Source: a bacterium
Lineage (GTDB): Bacteria > Patescibacteriota > Saccharimonadia > CAILAD01 > JADZBC01
Assembly: GCA_020852295.1 (NCBI GenBank)
Contig: JADZBC010000016.1
Location: 64,294-121,157 of the forward strand
Direction: 5' to 3'
DNA length: 56,864 nt
A model generated the notes under the pieces. That model did no database searches and was not told the origin of the DNA. It saw only the letters and a program-made list of their open reading frames with translations. A program made the translations under genes and the position numbers. Shown here piece by piece: positions 9,047 to 19,918 of the stretch (position 1 is the stretch's first letter; each line of letters opens with the position of its first letter).

Positions 9047-10063
9047 CTATTGCACGTTAGTATCTTTACTAAAAATAAGGTCGTTCTTGGCTTCACCGTC
9101 TCGCCCCACCAGCCCGAGGTCTTTATTGACGACTATCGAGTTGGTGAGAATGAGCTGGGTATTGCCGGCGTTGCCAGTGGTGAGCTTTATGGTGCTTTTT
9201 GCCTTAAATGTTTGGTCATTACCAGGAAGCACTGTGCCTCGAAAACTTTCCTGACCATCCGCCTCGACCACTAAAAATGTGGCTGATTTTTGAATCCGCA
9301 CGACCAACTGAACGCCATCGATTTTCTGCGCCGAAGTCGGCATATTACTCGGTGTTGGCGACGGTGTCGGCAGTGACGCAATGATGGTCTTTTGAATAAC
9401 ATTTTCTTTACCGAGCTTATTGCGAGCCGATATTTTTATCTGGTTCACACCATCTACCAGTGCCACTTTCTCACGAAAAGCGCCGTCACTCGTTGAATTG
9501 ATTGGTGAATCGTTGATATAGACGTCAGCACCACCATCGACTCGGCCGCTCACGAACACAAAGGCAGTATCGACTCGTTCATTGATCGGGTCAACGTTGA
9601 GCCGCGGCGGCGAACTCAGAAGAACGACCTGCCAAATAATGTAGCCAGCAATCAGGGCGACTAGACCAAAGCCAAACAGTACGAGAAATATTCGCGGCGT
9701 CACCGTAAAGCCCTGCTCGTCAATTGGCTTCAGGCCAAGGCTAGGCTTAGCACCTTCGGGGCGGGGTCGTTTACGCAAATTCGCAAACATATCGCGCTCT
9801 TCACGATACAACTTGAGGATCGACTTCGAGTCTAGACCCAAAAATTCCGCGTAGTTTTTGACATACCCTTTTGAGTAAACGTCGTCATTGAGCTTGTCAT
9901 AGTCTCCATCCTCAATCAGTCGAAGATAGCGACCCCGAATCTTGGTTGCTTTTTCGGCCGCGACCAGCTCAAGGCCGAGCTCTTCGCGGCGTGACTTGAA
10001 AATATCAGCTAGCTTCGCGTCGGACTTTTTGGGTGTTGTTGGTTTCGTCTGTTCATTGCTCAC
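9047..10063 (-). CDS. RodZ-like helix-turn-helix membrane protein
   Basis: N-terminal HTH LADIFKSRREELGLELVAAEKATKIRGRYLRLIEDGDYDKL, single TM, extracytoplasmic Ig-like/DUF4115-like C-term. Confidence 0.78.
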   Translation of the reverse strand: MSNEQTKPTTPKKSDAKLADIFKSRREELGLELVAAEKATKIRGRYLRLIEDGDYDKLNDDVYSKGYVKNYAEFLGLDSKSILKLYREERDMFANLRKRPRPEGAKPSLGLKPIDEQGFTVTPRIFLVLFGFGLVALIAGYIIWQVVLLSSPPRLNVDPINERVDTAFVFVSGRVDGGADVYINDSPINSTSDGAFREKVALVDGVNQIKISARNKLGKENVIQKTIIASLPTPSPTPSNMPTSAQKIDGVQLVVRIQKSATFLVVEADGQESFRGTVLPGNDQTFKAKSTIKLTTGNAGNTQLILTNSIVVNKDLGLVGRDGEAKNDLIFSKDTNVQ

Positions 10064-12161
10064 CCGGATCTTCCCCCGAAATCTCCGCCATACTTGAAAT
10101 TAATACTTCGCGCGGCTTGCTGCCGTTTGGAGGTCCAACAATTCCGCGCTCCTCCAAAAGGTCGATCAATCGTGCCGCTCGGGCATAGCCAAGCCCAAGC
10201 CGGCGCTGCAGATCAGATGTAGAGGCGCGGCCTCGCTGCAAAATCACCTCAACAGCCGGTGCAATCATCGCCTCATCGGCATCGCTGCTACCGCCACCGC
10301 CACCGATCGCACCACTGGCAGTGCGAACCTGCTGAGTAAGTACCTCGTCGTTATAGAGTGGCTTACCGGCAGCTCGCAGCCAATCGGTCAATTTACCAAC
10401 TTCTTCATCGGAAACAAATACGCCTTGAATACGTCGTGGCTTTGGAAAAGTCGGCAGCTTGAATAGCATATCACCATTACCGAGCAACTTCTCGGCACCA
10501 GCGCCTTCCAGAATCGTACGCGAATCGATCTGACTCGCAGTCATGAAGGCAATACGAGCCGATACATTGGCCTTAATCGTACCTGTAATGGTATTCACAT
10601 CTGGTCGCTGCGTAGCAAGGATCAGGTGGATACCAGCCGCCCGACCTTTTTGTGCTAAGCGCACGATCATCGCCTCAACTTCTTTGGCCGACATCATCAT
10701 GAGGTCATTGAGCTCATCGATCAGGATAACGATGTAAGGCATCTGATCAGCTTCATTAGCCTTATTGAAATCAGCGATACCTTTCTTGCCGTGCTCGGAG
10801 ATAAGTTTGTAACGACGCTCCATCTCGGCCACAGACCACTTCAAAGCCGAGATTGTTTTGTCGGTCTCAGTAATGACCGGGGTCAAAAGATGAGGAATAT
10901 CATTGTAGCTCGTCATTTCCACCATCTTCGGGTCAACCAAAATGAGCTTTAATTCCGATGGCGAGTTGCGATACAGCAAACTCGTAATCAATGAGTTGAT
11001 CATGACGCTCTTACCGGTACCAGTCGAACCGGCGATGATCAAGTGCGGCATCTTCGCAAGATCGGCCACTGTAATCTCACCAGACACGTCCTTACCCAGC
11101 ACAAAGGCAAGCTTGGAGTGCATCTCGTTCATCTCTTCAGAGTTAATCAGGCCGCGCATGCGCACGATGGCTGCTTTTTTGTTTGGCACTTCAATACCAA
11201 CCGCACTTTGGCCAGGAATTGGAGCCTCAATACGAATAGAGTGCGCCGCCAGTGCTAGTGCGAGGTTACGATCGAGTGCGGTAATCTTACTCAGCTTTAC
11301 ATTGCTATCTGGCTTAAGCGTATATTGCGACACCGTTGGCCCAATATTCACCCCTTCCATCGCAACATTAATATCAAACTCAGCCAGAGTCTTCTGAATA
11401 GTGGCTGCATTGGCCTTCACATTGCCAGGATCGGCGCTCGAGCCACCCTCTTTGAGTAGATCATATGGTGGATATTTCCAATCCGGATCAGTGCGCACCG
11501 TCAAAGCACCCTCTTCCTTGGTTTCTTTGGCCGGCCCTCGTTCACCTATCGTACCTTTGATTGGCAAGACATTGCCGTTGATCTGGAGTGTGTTGTCATT
11601 AATGGCAATCTCACCCTCAGGTTTTTGCTTCATAAATAATGAGAAGAATTTTTGCACTAATTCTTTGAGACGAGCGTTGGCCGCAATGACCAGGCTAATC
11701 AAGAGAAACGCGATGAGTATAAAGATAGCCACTGGTCGATTGAGGATCGGCGACATGATTGCATAAAGTCCAAGGCCGACGACGCCACCATAGTCACCGA
11801 CTCGATCGATTGATACCACCGACGGCGCTAAGGCAAACTGGAAGATACCCGATAGAAAAGCAAAGAAGCCCATCAATCCAATGAGATTGTTGAGCTTAAA
11901 TTCAAAATCCTCCGGCTTAAATAACACCCAGGCTACCACGATCAGTGCAAATGGCAGCAAGAGGCTGCTGAGTCCAATAAAGAAACGGACGAACATCAGC
12001 ACCCATGTGCCGAGCACGCCAGCAAATCCAAACAACGCTATCAACATAAATATTGCGAGCGTTATCAGAATGATTGCGATAATCTCGCGCGCCGCACTCG
12101 ATCCGAGCTGAAACTTCGGCTCTTTCTCGACTGCCTTCTTTTTTGGTTTACGTTTTGCCAT
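10053..12161 (-). CDS. ftsK: DNA translocase FtsK/SpoIIIE
   Basis: N-terminal TM helices; IAGSTGTGKSVMINSLITSLL; C-terminal gamma winged-helix. Likely start MAKRKPKKK at 12161. Confidence 0.94.
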   Translation of the reverse strand: MAKRKPKKKAVEKEPKFQLGSSAAREIIAIILITLAIFMLIALFGFAGVLGTWVLMFVRFFIGLSSLLLPFALIVVAWVLFKPEDFEFKLNNLIGLMGFFAFLSGIFQFALAPSVVSIDRVGDYGGVVGLGLYAIMSPILNRPVAIFILIAFLLISLVIAANARLKELVQKFFSLFMKQKPEGEIAINDNTLQINGNVLPIKGTIGERGPAKETKEEGALTVRTDPDWKYPPYDLLKEGGSSADPGNVKANAATIQKTLAEFDINVAMEGVNIGPTVSQYTLKPDSNVKLSKITALDRNLALALAAHSIRIEAPIPGQSAVGIEVPNKKAAIVRMRGLINSEEMNEMHSKLAFVLGKDVSGEITVADLAKMPHLIIAGSTGTGKSVMINSLITSLLYRNSPSELKLILVDPKMVEMTSYNDIPHLLTPVITETDKTISALKWSVAEMERRYKLISEHGKKGIADFNKANEADQMPYIVILIDELNDLMMMSAKEVEAMIVRLAQKGRAAGIHLILATQRPDVNTITGTIKANVSARIAFMTASQIDSRTILEGAGAEKLLGNGDMLFKLPTFPKPRRIQGVFVSDEEVGKLTDWLRAAGKPLYNDEVLTQQVRTASGAIGGGGGSSDADEAMIAPAVEVILQRGRASTSDLQRRLGLGYARAARLIDLLEERGIVGPPNGSKPREVLISSMAEISGEDPGEQ

Positions 12162-12310
12162 AGACTTTATTATAAGCTGCAGGCTGCAGGCTTGCCTAGG
12201 CTGAAATAGTCTGTCACGAATCACCCTCCAACTAGCTATAATTATAGCATAACTAGACCACAATTACCATAGTTGTAAAGCCCATTTTTTTCAGATACGA
12301 TTATCTGGCT

Positions 12311-14059
12311 ATGAAAAATTTGCTCAAACTCTATCGAATGGTACCACGAGCCCACAAGCTCGTTTATATCACTGCGACCTATAGCCTACTTTACTCAGGG
12401 TTTATGGCATTTCGGCCGCTGGTCTTTAAGTATCTCGTGGACGGACTCGCCGTCGCAAAAAATGGTGCAGAGTATCTTTCCTCAAGCTGGTGGCTATTTG
12501 GCTTGTTAATAATCGTTACTATGCTCGGAATCGCTTTTGACACGCTTGCTTTTGCGCAGGCCGAAAAGCTTTGGTCGACAGTACTGACAGAGATTCGAAA
12601 AGTCGTCTATGCAAAGTTATCAGAGAAAGACGTTGCATATTTCGAGTCTGCAAAAAGTGGCGAAATCATATCAAAGGCGACGGAAGGGATGAACCACTTC
12701 ACGGGATGGATCAATGTGCTCGAATGGAACTTCTTCCCGGCCGCTAGTGTGTTACTAGTAACATTTGTACTGATTACCCTAAAAGTAGGCTGGTTGAGCC
12801 TTTTTGCTTTGGCAGCAATACCGATCGTTGTGTATTTTTTCCGACGAGCCGGCAGAATAAGCTCCCCTATCGTGAAAAAATCCTCACTGCACGGCAATCA
12901 GGCGGTCGGCTATCTAGCCGAGGCTTTTAACAACATCGCAACCGTACGCTCACTGAGCGCCGAGAAATTTTTCAGCGATCATTACCGCCGTGAGAACACG
13001 AATGCCTACACTACCTACAATCGATATATTGGGATTTGGGCTCGGCACATACTCATTCGGGAGTGGCTTGCCCAGATTATCCTACTCGCCCCAATTGGCT
13101 ATATCATTTTCGGCGTAGCAAATCGATCATTTAGCTACGGCGATATCATCTATATCACACTACTTTTGCAGCAATTTGGTAATAACATCTGGAGTATTGG
13201 TCGCACCTTCAACCAAACCACTATCGCTGAAGTGCGAGCCGGCAACTTCTTGGAAATTCTTGAGCAACCTGCCGAAGTGGTCGATGCACCCAACGCCATA
13301 GAGCTGACTGAACTCCATACGATTGAGTTTCAGAATGTTAGCTTTAGCTACCCGGGTACAAAAAAGGGGGCGATTTCAAATATATCCTTCCGACTGGAGC
13401 CCGGACAAACCATTGCCCTGGTTGGCCCTTCGGGTGTCGGCAAGAGTACTATCACCAAACTGCTATTGCGATTCTATCATCCAACCAGTGGTGAAATCTT
13501 GATTAATAACCAGCCTGCGAGCAGCTACACCGCCGACTCTGTCCGTCGACACATCGGTCTCGTCATGCAAGATGTGGCGCTATTTAACACCACAGTCCTC
13601 GAGAACATCCAAGTTGCAAAGCCCCGATCGGACATTAGTAGTGTCGAAGCAGCCGCAAAACAAGCGCACGCCGCGGAGTTTATTGCGGAGCTACCCGATC
13701 AGTACAAAACACTTGTTGGCGAGCGCGGGGTTAAGCTTTCTGGTGGACAAAAACAACGCATTGCGATTGCCCGCGCTATCCTAAAAGACCCTCAGCTGAT
13801 AATACTCGATGAGGCAACTAGTGCCCTGGATTCAGAATCCGAACGACTAGTCCAAAATGGCCTGAAGAAACTTATGGAGGGGCGCTCCGCTCTCGTTATC
13901 GCACATCGCCTGAGCACTATCATGCACGCCGACGCGATTATTGTTCTGAAGAACGGCCGTATCCACGAAAGCGGTGACCATAAAAGCCTCATGGCAAACA
14001 ATGGTCTATACGCAAAGCTGTTTCAACTTCAGTCAGCGACCGGAAAAACCGAGCTCTAG
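12311..14059 (+). CDS. ABC transporter, fused permease/ATPase
   Basis: Walker A GPSGVGKST, signature LSGGQKQRIAIARAI, Walker B LIILDEATSALD. Confidence 0.93.
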   Translation: MKNLLKLYRMVPRAHKLVYITATYSLLYSGFMAFRPLVFKYLVDGLAVAKNGAEYLSSSWWLFGLLIIVTMLGIAFDTLAFAQAEKLWSTVLTEIRKVVYAKLSEKDVAYFESAKSGEIISKATEGMNHFTGWINVLEWNFFPAASVLLVTFVLITLKVGWLSLFALAAIPIVVYFFRRAGRISSPIVKKSSLHGNQAVGYLAEAFNNIATVRSLSAEKFFSDHYRRENTNAYTTYNRYIGIWARHILIREWLAQIILLAPIGYIIFGVANRSFSYGDIIYITLLLQQFGNNIWSIGRTFNQTTIAEVRAGNFLEILEQPAEVVDAPNAIELTELHTIEFQNVSFSYPGTKKGAISNISFRLEPGQTIALVGPSGVGKSTITKLLLRFYHPTSGEILINNQPASSYTADSVRRHIGLVMQDVALFNTTVLENIQVAKPRSDISSVEAAAKQAHAAEFIAELPDQYKTLVGERGVKLSGGQKQRIAIARAILKDPQLIILDEATSALDSESERLVQNGLKKLMEGRSALVIAHRLSTIMHADAIIVLKNGRIHESGDHKSLMANNGLYAKLFQLQSATGKTEL

Positions 14060-16047
14060 ATCTCTATCACAACTGGTAGAACAATTGGGTTTCGCTTAGT
14101 TACCTTGTAGAGGTAGCTGGCGACTTCTTCGCGCATCCGAGTCTTGATAGCAAGCGAGCTTGCTGGAACCGCAGGATCTTTGCTGTCGAAGATATTCTTC
14201 ACAATCTGACGTGACTTCTGGATGAGCTCCTCGTTGTCTTTCATGTAGATAAAGCCACGACTGATAATGTCTGGGCTGTTTTTGAGTTTGCCCGTCTTAC
14301 GGTCAACCGTTGCAATCGCCATGAAGACACCACCATTACCCATGGTGAGTCGATCCTTGATAACAACCGCCTGGACGTCACCAACGCCATTGCCATCAAC
14401 CAACACCGCCCCCGACTGAACCTTCGGACCCTTTTTGACACCCTTGTCGTCAGCGACCAAGGTATTGCCGTTTTCAATCACGAAGATGTTGTCCTCAGGT
14501 ATGCCAACCGCTTTACCGATCATGGCGTTGTGTACCAGGTGGTGGTATTCACCGTGAATCGGCACGTAGTAGCGTGGTTTGACGAGATTGATCATTTCCT
14601 TGATTTCGTCAACATACGCGTGGCCGGTGGCGTGAGTTACACCCAGTTCGTCGAAGCCACTGGTGTAAGTCTGGTACACATAGGCACCCCAACGAAATAG
14701 GTTATCGACCATACCCCAAACTGACTTCTCATTTCCAGGAATGATCGAGGCCGAGAGTACAACCACGTCGTTTGGCTTGATCTTCACTTCACGGTGCTCA
14801 CCAGTACCCATACGAGTCAGGGCCGAGAATTCCTCACCCTGTGAGCCAGTACAAAGGATCACAACCTGACTATCTTGGTACTTATTGATATCCTTACTGC
14901 GAATAATCAAACCGGGTGGTACCTTGACGTAGCCAAGCTTGATACCGAGTTCGAGGTTGCTTAACATACTCCGACCGATCACAGCCAGCTTGCGTTTGGC
15001 TTTGGCTGCTGCATTGATCGTGAGCTGGATACGGTTGATCTGCGAACTAAAGCTCGCCACGATCACACGTTTGTTGTAGTTGCGAATGAAGATGTCGTCG
15101 AGTGCATCGACAATCCCCCGCTCTGATGGACTACGACCCTGTACCTCACAGTTGGTGCTGTCGCACATCAGCATGAGAACGTTTTCATTACCGAGCTGGC
15201 GCAGACGCTCCATGTTGGTTGGTCGACCATCAATTGGGTCGGGTTCAAAACGCCAGTCACCGGTATTGACGATCTTACCGAGCGGCGTATGCACTACCAG
15301 CAAACAGGCATCAGGGATCGAGTGCGTGATCCGGACAAATTCAACGGTAAACACACCGAGCTGTACCTTTTCACACTTGTCAGGATCAACCGTGTTGATT
15401 TGGGGCGTAAAGCCCAATCGGTATTCCTCAAGCTTGCGCTCGATAAACTTGGCGGTAAATTTTGCACCGTAGATTGGCGCTGGTATCTTTGGCAAGATGA
15501 ATGGGATGCCTCCTACGTGGTCTTCGTGAGCATGGGTGATCACAATACCGCGAACTTTGTGCTTACGCTCCTCGAGATAGGTCGCGTCTGGCACAACAAG
15601 GTCAACACCGGGCAGGTCTTCACCTGGAAAGGTAAAGCCCATATCCATGACAATGATGTCATTCTCGTACTCCAGAGCCATGATGTTTTTGCCAACTTCG
15701 CCAAGACCACCAAGAGGAATAATCTTGAGCTTGCCGGCATCGATTTTGGTCACACCAGCTGGCTTAACAGCTTTCTGGCCATTTGATGACAGCCCATTTG
15801 ATTTCTGGTTAAAATTGCCGCTGCTAAAGTTTGACTGTCGGCTACGACGTGGTCGTTCGAGGCCGCTGCCGCCACCTTGATTGTTGCGTTGACGCTGTGG
15901 ACGCGAGTTGCGATCCTGGCGCGCCGCAGGTTTTGGCGAGCTGGTTGAGCCAGCTGCTGGCTTCGACTGAGCAGCGCGCGATGGTGCTGCCTTGGTGGGC
16001 TGCAAGTCTGCTTCGCTCAGTGGTCGTGATGTTAATTCTTTATCCAT
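14056..16047 (-). CDS. rnj: Ribonuclease J
   Basis: Metallo-beta-lactamase/beta-CASP: ITHAHEDHVGGIPFILPKI, IHGEYHHLVHN; basic disordered N-terminus. Confidence 0.93.
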   Translation of the reverse strand: MDKELTSRPLSEADLQPTKAAPSRAAQSKPAAGSTSSPKPAARQDRNSRPQRQRNNQGGGSGLERPRRSRQSNFSSGNFNQKSNGLSSNGQKAVKPAGVTKIDAGKLKIIPLGGLGEVGKNIMALEYENDIIVMDMGFTFPGEDLPGVDLVVPDATYLEERKHKVRGIVITHAHEDHVGGIPFILPKIPAPIYGAKFTAKFIERKLEEYRLGFTPQINTVDPDKCEKVQLGVFTVEFVRITHSIPDACLLVVHTPLGKIVNTGDWRFEPDPIDGRPTNMERLRQLGNENVLMLMCDSTNCEVQGRSPSERGIVDALDDIFIRNYNKRVIVASFSSQINRIQLTINAAAKAKRKLAVIGRSMLSNLELGIKLGYVKVPPGLIIRSKDINKYQDSQVVILCTGSQGEEFSALTRMGTGEHREVKIKPNDVVVLSASIIPGNEKSVWGMVDNLFRWGAYVYQTYTSGFDELGVTHATGHAYVDEIKEMINLVKPRYYVPIHGEYHHLVHNAMIGKAVGIPEDNIFVIENGNTLVADDKGVKKGPKVQSGAVLVDGNGVGDVQAVVIKDRLTMGNGGVFMAIATVDRKTGKLKNSPDIISRGFIYMKDNEELIQKSRQIVKNIFDSKDPAVPASSLAIKTRMREEVASYLYKVTKRNPIVLPVVIEI

Positions 16048-16084
16048 ATTTGTTTGTTATTTCCTTTCGTATAAAGATGATGTT

Positions 16085-16654
16085 TTAGATTTTATGAAGT
16101 AGTGTTGGAATAAGTGCAAAGTCGTCGATCAGCGTCTGGCGCAGTCCTCCATTGTAGAGTGCGGCGGCCGGATGAAAGAGGGGCAAGAAGACATGCCCCG
16201 ACCGGCGAACCGGCTTACCATGCGCCTGACTGATGACCAACTCGGGGAAGAATACGTTCATCGAATGTCGACCTAAAGTGATAACCAGCTTTGGCTCAAT
16301 CACCTTGAGTTGCGCCATGAGATACGACATAGAAGCCTGGATCTCTTCGGGCTTTGGGTCGCGGTTGTTTGGCGGACGATACTTGACGATATTGGTTATA
16401 AACACATCTTCGCGTTTCAAACCAATTCCGTCCAGCATCTCTGCAAGAAATTTGCCGGCGGCGCCCACAAAAGGCACCCCCTGCTCATCCTCTTTGGCAC
16501 CGGGTGCTTCACCGATGAACACGATGTCGGCATCCGGATTGCCATCCCCGGGCACGAGCTGGCGAGCGCCAGATCGTAGCTCGGGTAGTGGGTCTTGGGC
16601 CATGAATTTGGCCGCTAGATTATCAAGTTCTTTTTGTTTTTGTTGCTTCGTCAC
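16085..16654 (-). CDS. Uracil-DNA glycosylase, family 4-like
   Basis: VFIGEAPGAKEDEQGVPFVGAAGKFLAEML; LFHPAAALYN. Confidence 0.9.
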   Translation of the reverse strand: MTKQQKQKELDNLAAKFMAQDPLPELRSGARQLVPGDGNPDADIVFIGEAPGAKEDEQGVPFVGAAGKFLAEMLDGIGLKREDVFITNIVKYRPPNNRDPKPEEIQASMSYLMAQLKVIEPKLVITLGRHSMNVFFPELVISQAHGKPVRRSGHVFLPLFHPAAALYNGGLRQTLIDDFALIPTLLHKI

Positions 16655-16674
16655 TACACCCTCAATTGCACGTC

Positions 16675-18813
16675 TTACAGCGCGGCTTTCTTGCTCAAAT
16701 TGTTGCGTCCTTGCGAATCGACCTCGACAAGCTTGACCGGAAATTCATCGCCAACTTTGAGTTCTTTGTGGATGTCATCAACATGATAGTCAGCAATTTG
16801 GCTGATGTGCACGAGCCCTTCACGGCCTGGCATAAACTCGACGAAAGCTCCGAAGTCCATGACGCGCACAACGCGGCCATTGTAGATCTTGCCAATTTCT
16901 GGCTCAGCAGTAATGCTATCGATCCACTCTTTGGCGGCACGACTCTTAGCCTCGTCGGCCGAAGCGATCATGACGAGTCCGTCGTCCTCGATGTCGATGC
17001 TATCAACGCCGGTCTCGGCGATAATACGCTGAATGGTTTCGCCACCCTTACCAATCACCTCTTTGATCTTGTCTGGATTGATGGTGAGCTTGGTAATGCG
17101 CGGTGCGTACGGGCTCAGCTCTTCGCGTGGCTTATCAAGGATATCTTTGACTTTGCTCATGATGTGAGCGCGACCTTCGTGGGCCTGCTCAAGTGCGGCT
17201 TTCATAATCTCGATGGTAATACCTTTGACCTTGATGTCCATCTGCAAGGCAGTCACACCATCATCGGTACCAGCCACTTTGAAGTCCATATCGCCCGCAA
17301 AGTCTTCCGTCCCCTGGATATCGCTGAGGATAACGTATGTGCCTGGCTTGTCGTGATCGAGTACAAGACCCATCGCGATACCGGCAACCGGCTTTCGAAT
17401 TGGGACACCAGCGTCCATCAGACTCAATGTACTGCCGCAAACTGATGCCATGCTGGTACTACCGTTACTGGTCATGATTTCTGACACTACACGGATTGTG
17501 TATGGAAAGTCTTCTGCCGCGGGGATAACTGGCTCGAGGGCACGCTCGGCCAGATAGCCGTGACCTATCTCACGACGGCCAGTTGAACGCATTGGTCGAG
17601 CTTCACCAGTTGAGTATGGCGGGAAATTGTAGTGATGCATGTAGCGCTTGCTCGTGTCCTCTTCCATCGTGTCGATCAACTGAGCATCGCTGGTTGGGCC
17701 AAGCGTCACAATCGAAAGCGCCTGGGTAGTGCCACGGGTAAAGATTGCCGAGCCATGAGTACGGGGCAACACACCAGTCTGACCAGAAATTGGTCGGATC
17801 TCAGTGGTTTTTCGGCCGTCTGGACGTTTGCCGTCCTGCAAAATTGCACGACGGATTTCCATATCAACAACCTTGCCAAAAGCAGTCACGACGTCGCCGT
17901 GTGGGTAGCGTTCATGGTCTTCATCTACTTCTGGTGGTAGGGGTCCAAATTCACCGAGCACCTCAGTCTGCAGCTCACCGAGCACCTCATAGCGCTTGAT
18001 CGAATCGGCGTTGACGATATGGTCGCCCAGCTTACCATCGAGAAACTTGGTGATTTTTTCAACCAAGGTCTCGTCGGCTTTATAAAGTTCAAACTCGCGC
18101 TTCGTCACACCAACTGCCTTGACGAGTTCGTGCTGCAGCTCGATGACTGGCTGCCAGGCATCCTGAGCAAGCTTGAGTGCCTCTACTAGTGTTGCCTCTT
18201 CGACTTCGTTGGCGCCCGCCTCTACCATCATGATGGCGTCTTTTGTGCCAGCCACTGTCAGGTTAAGATCGCTCGCCCCTTGGTCGGTTACTGTTGGATA
18301 CGTCACGAGCTTGCCGTCGATACGGCCAATACGCATAGCACCGACTGGACCATCAAATGGTGCACCAGAGAGCATAAGGGCGGTCGAACAGGCAATGATT
18401 GCGATAATGTCTGGTTCGTGCTCAAGATCGGCACTCAATACGGTCGCTACGACCTGCACGTCATTGCGAAAACCTTTCGGAAAGAGCGGTCGAATTGGTC
18501 GGTCGATTAATCGTGAGGTCAGAATAGCCTGCTCGCTGGGGCGGCCTTCACGCTTCACAAAGCGGCTGCCCGAGATCTTACCCGAAGCGTACATACGCTC
18601 TTCGTAATCAACAAGTAGCGGGAAAAAGTCCTGATCAGGCTTTGCTTCTGGAGCAACTACGGCCGAGGCGAAGACTACGGTATCGCCGTAGCGCACAGTT
18701 ACGGCACCATCGGCCAAAAAGGCAAGTTTACCGGTTTCTATTGTGAGTTCGCGACCTGCAAAGGTCGTCTTGAGGGTGTGGGTTTTCCCACCAAAAGGAT
18801 GGATTATCTCCAT
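16675..18813 (-). CDS. pnp: Polyribonucleotide nucleotidyltransferase
   Basis: Two RNase PH domains, KH (IKEVIGKGGETIQRI) and S1 (GKIYNGRVVRVMDFGAFVEFMPGREGLVHISQI). Start MEIIHPFGGK at 18813. Confidence 0.97.
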   Translation of the reverse strand: MEIIHPFGGKTHTLKTTFAGRELTIETGKLAFLADGAVTVRYGDTVVFASAVVAPEAKPDQDFFPLLVDYEERMYASGKISGSRFVKREGRPSEQAILTSRLIDRPIRPLFPKGFRNDVQVVATVLSADLEHEPDIIAIIACSTALMLSGAPFDGPVGAMRIGRIDGKLVTYPTVTDQGASDLNLTVAGTKDAIMMVEAGANEVEEATLVEALKLAQDAWQPVIELQHELVKAVGVTKREFELYKADETLVEKITKFLDGKLGDHIVNADSIKRYEVLGELQTEVLGEFGPLPPEVDEDHERYPHGDVVTAFGKVVDMEIRRAILQDGKRPDGRKTTEIRPISGQTGVLPRTHGSAIFTRGTTQALSIVTLGPTSDAQLIDTMEEDTSKRYMHHYNFPPYSTGEARPMRSTGRREIGHGYLAERALEPVIPAAEDFPYTIRVVSEIMTSNGSTSMASVCGSTLSLMDAGVPIRKPVAGIAMGLVLDHDKPGTYVILSDIQGTEDFAGDMDFKVAGTDDGVTALQMDIKVKGITIEIMKAALEQAHEGRAHIMSKVKDILDKPREELSPYAPRITKLTINPDKIKEVIGKGGETIQRIIAETGVDSIDIEDDGLVMIASADEAKSRAAKEWIDSITAEPEIGKIYNGRVVRVMDFGAFVEFMPGREGLVHISQIADYHVDDIHKELKVGDEFPVKLVEVDSQGRNNLSKKAAL

Positions 18814-18960
18814 TGAGATCCTTTCTCTGAAAAATGTAGTAGTTTTTAAGTGCCAGAGACAAATGATCACATTTTGATCACTTCACTCTATCACTTAATA
18901 AACTGAGTACATTTATTATTCAGCTGATTTAAAGATACTAATTTTTGTATTGCGAATATA

Positions 18961-19227
18961 CTAGCGACGAAGCTGGAGTTTTTTCACGATCGCAGCGTAA
19001 CGCTCGGCGTTCTTCTTCTGGAGGTAGTCCAATAGTCGTCGTCTTTTACTGACCATAGTAAGCAAACCACGGCGGCTGTGATTGTCGCCCTTGTGGGTTT
19101 TTAGGTGATCGGTCAATTGCTTGATTTTTTCAGTAAAAATAGCAATCTGCACTTCCGGTGAGCCAGTGTCTTTGGCGTGGTGGCTGTGCTTTTTGATTAA
19201 CGCTTTCTTTTCGGTATTTGCTAACAT
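18961..19227 (-). CDS. rpsO: 30S ribosomal protein S15
   Basis: [69 protein letters not shown]. Confidence 0.95.
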   Translation of the reverse strand: MLANTEKKALIKKHSHHAKDTGSPEVQIAIFTEKIKQLTDHLKTHKGDNHSRRGLLTMVSKRRRLLDYLQKKNAERYAAIVKKLQLRR

Positions 19228-19258
19228 TTGTACACCCATCCTATCAGATATTGATAGA

Positions 19259-19903
19259 TTATTCAAGTACTAAAGCATCATCGATACGATACTGCCCAAT
19301 CCGTGTTCGCCTGAGGTTACTCATATATGCACCAGTTCCGAGCTTCGTGCCAATATCTTCGACGAGGCTACGCACATAGGTGCCACTCGACACATCACAG
19401 CGAAATTTCACAATCGGATATTGATAGTCAGTCAGAGTAATATCCGAGATTGTCACCTTGCGCGGAGCTATCTCCACTGCTTGACCCTTACGTGCGAGCT
19501 TGTAGGCCGGCTGGCCGCCGATCTTAATCGCCGAATAGGCTGGTGGGGTCTGCTCAATCTCCCCTACAAATGCAGCCAGTGCATCGGCGAGCTCTTGCTC
19601 TGTTGGCTCTCGACTGTCGATAGCGGTTTTCTCACCCTCGCCATCGCCAGTCGTACTGGTTTGACCGAGGGTCATCTCGACCTCATACGTCTTATCAAGT
19701 TTCACGTATTGCTGGGCCTGTCGTGTAAAGTCTTTGCCGACCAAGACGATCATTAAGCCGCTGGCGAGCGGGTCGAGTGTGCCGGCATGCCCGACTTTGC
19801 GAATGCCGGTCAGACGACGCACTTGCGCCACGAGTCCAAATGACGAGATGCCAACTGGTTTATCGAGTAGCCACATGCCCTCGCCGGTGATTTGTTTTCG
19901 CAT
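19259..19903 (-). CDS. truB: tRNA pseudouridine synthase B
   Basis: [31 protein letters not shown]. Confidence 0.94.
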   Translation of the reverse strand: MRKQITGEGMWLLDKPVGISSFGLVAQVRRLTGIRKVGHAGTLDPLASGLMIVLVGKDFTRQAQQYVKLDKTYEVEMTLGQTSTTGDGEGEKTAIDSREPTEQELADALAAFVGEIEQTPPAYSAIKIGGQPAYKLARKGQAVEIAPRKVTISDITLTDYQYPIVKFRCDVSSGTYVRSLVEDIGTKLGTGAYMSNLRRTRIGQYRIDDALVLE

Positions 19904-19918
19904 ATATAAAGTATGACT

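Noticed and set aside
12175-12200. Short tandem GCTGCAGGCTGCAGGC upstream of ftsK
   Set aside because: Only two 8-bp units; too short to support a functional claim.
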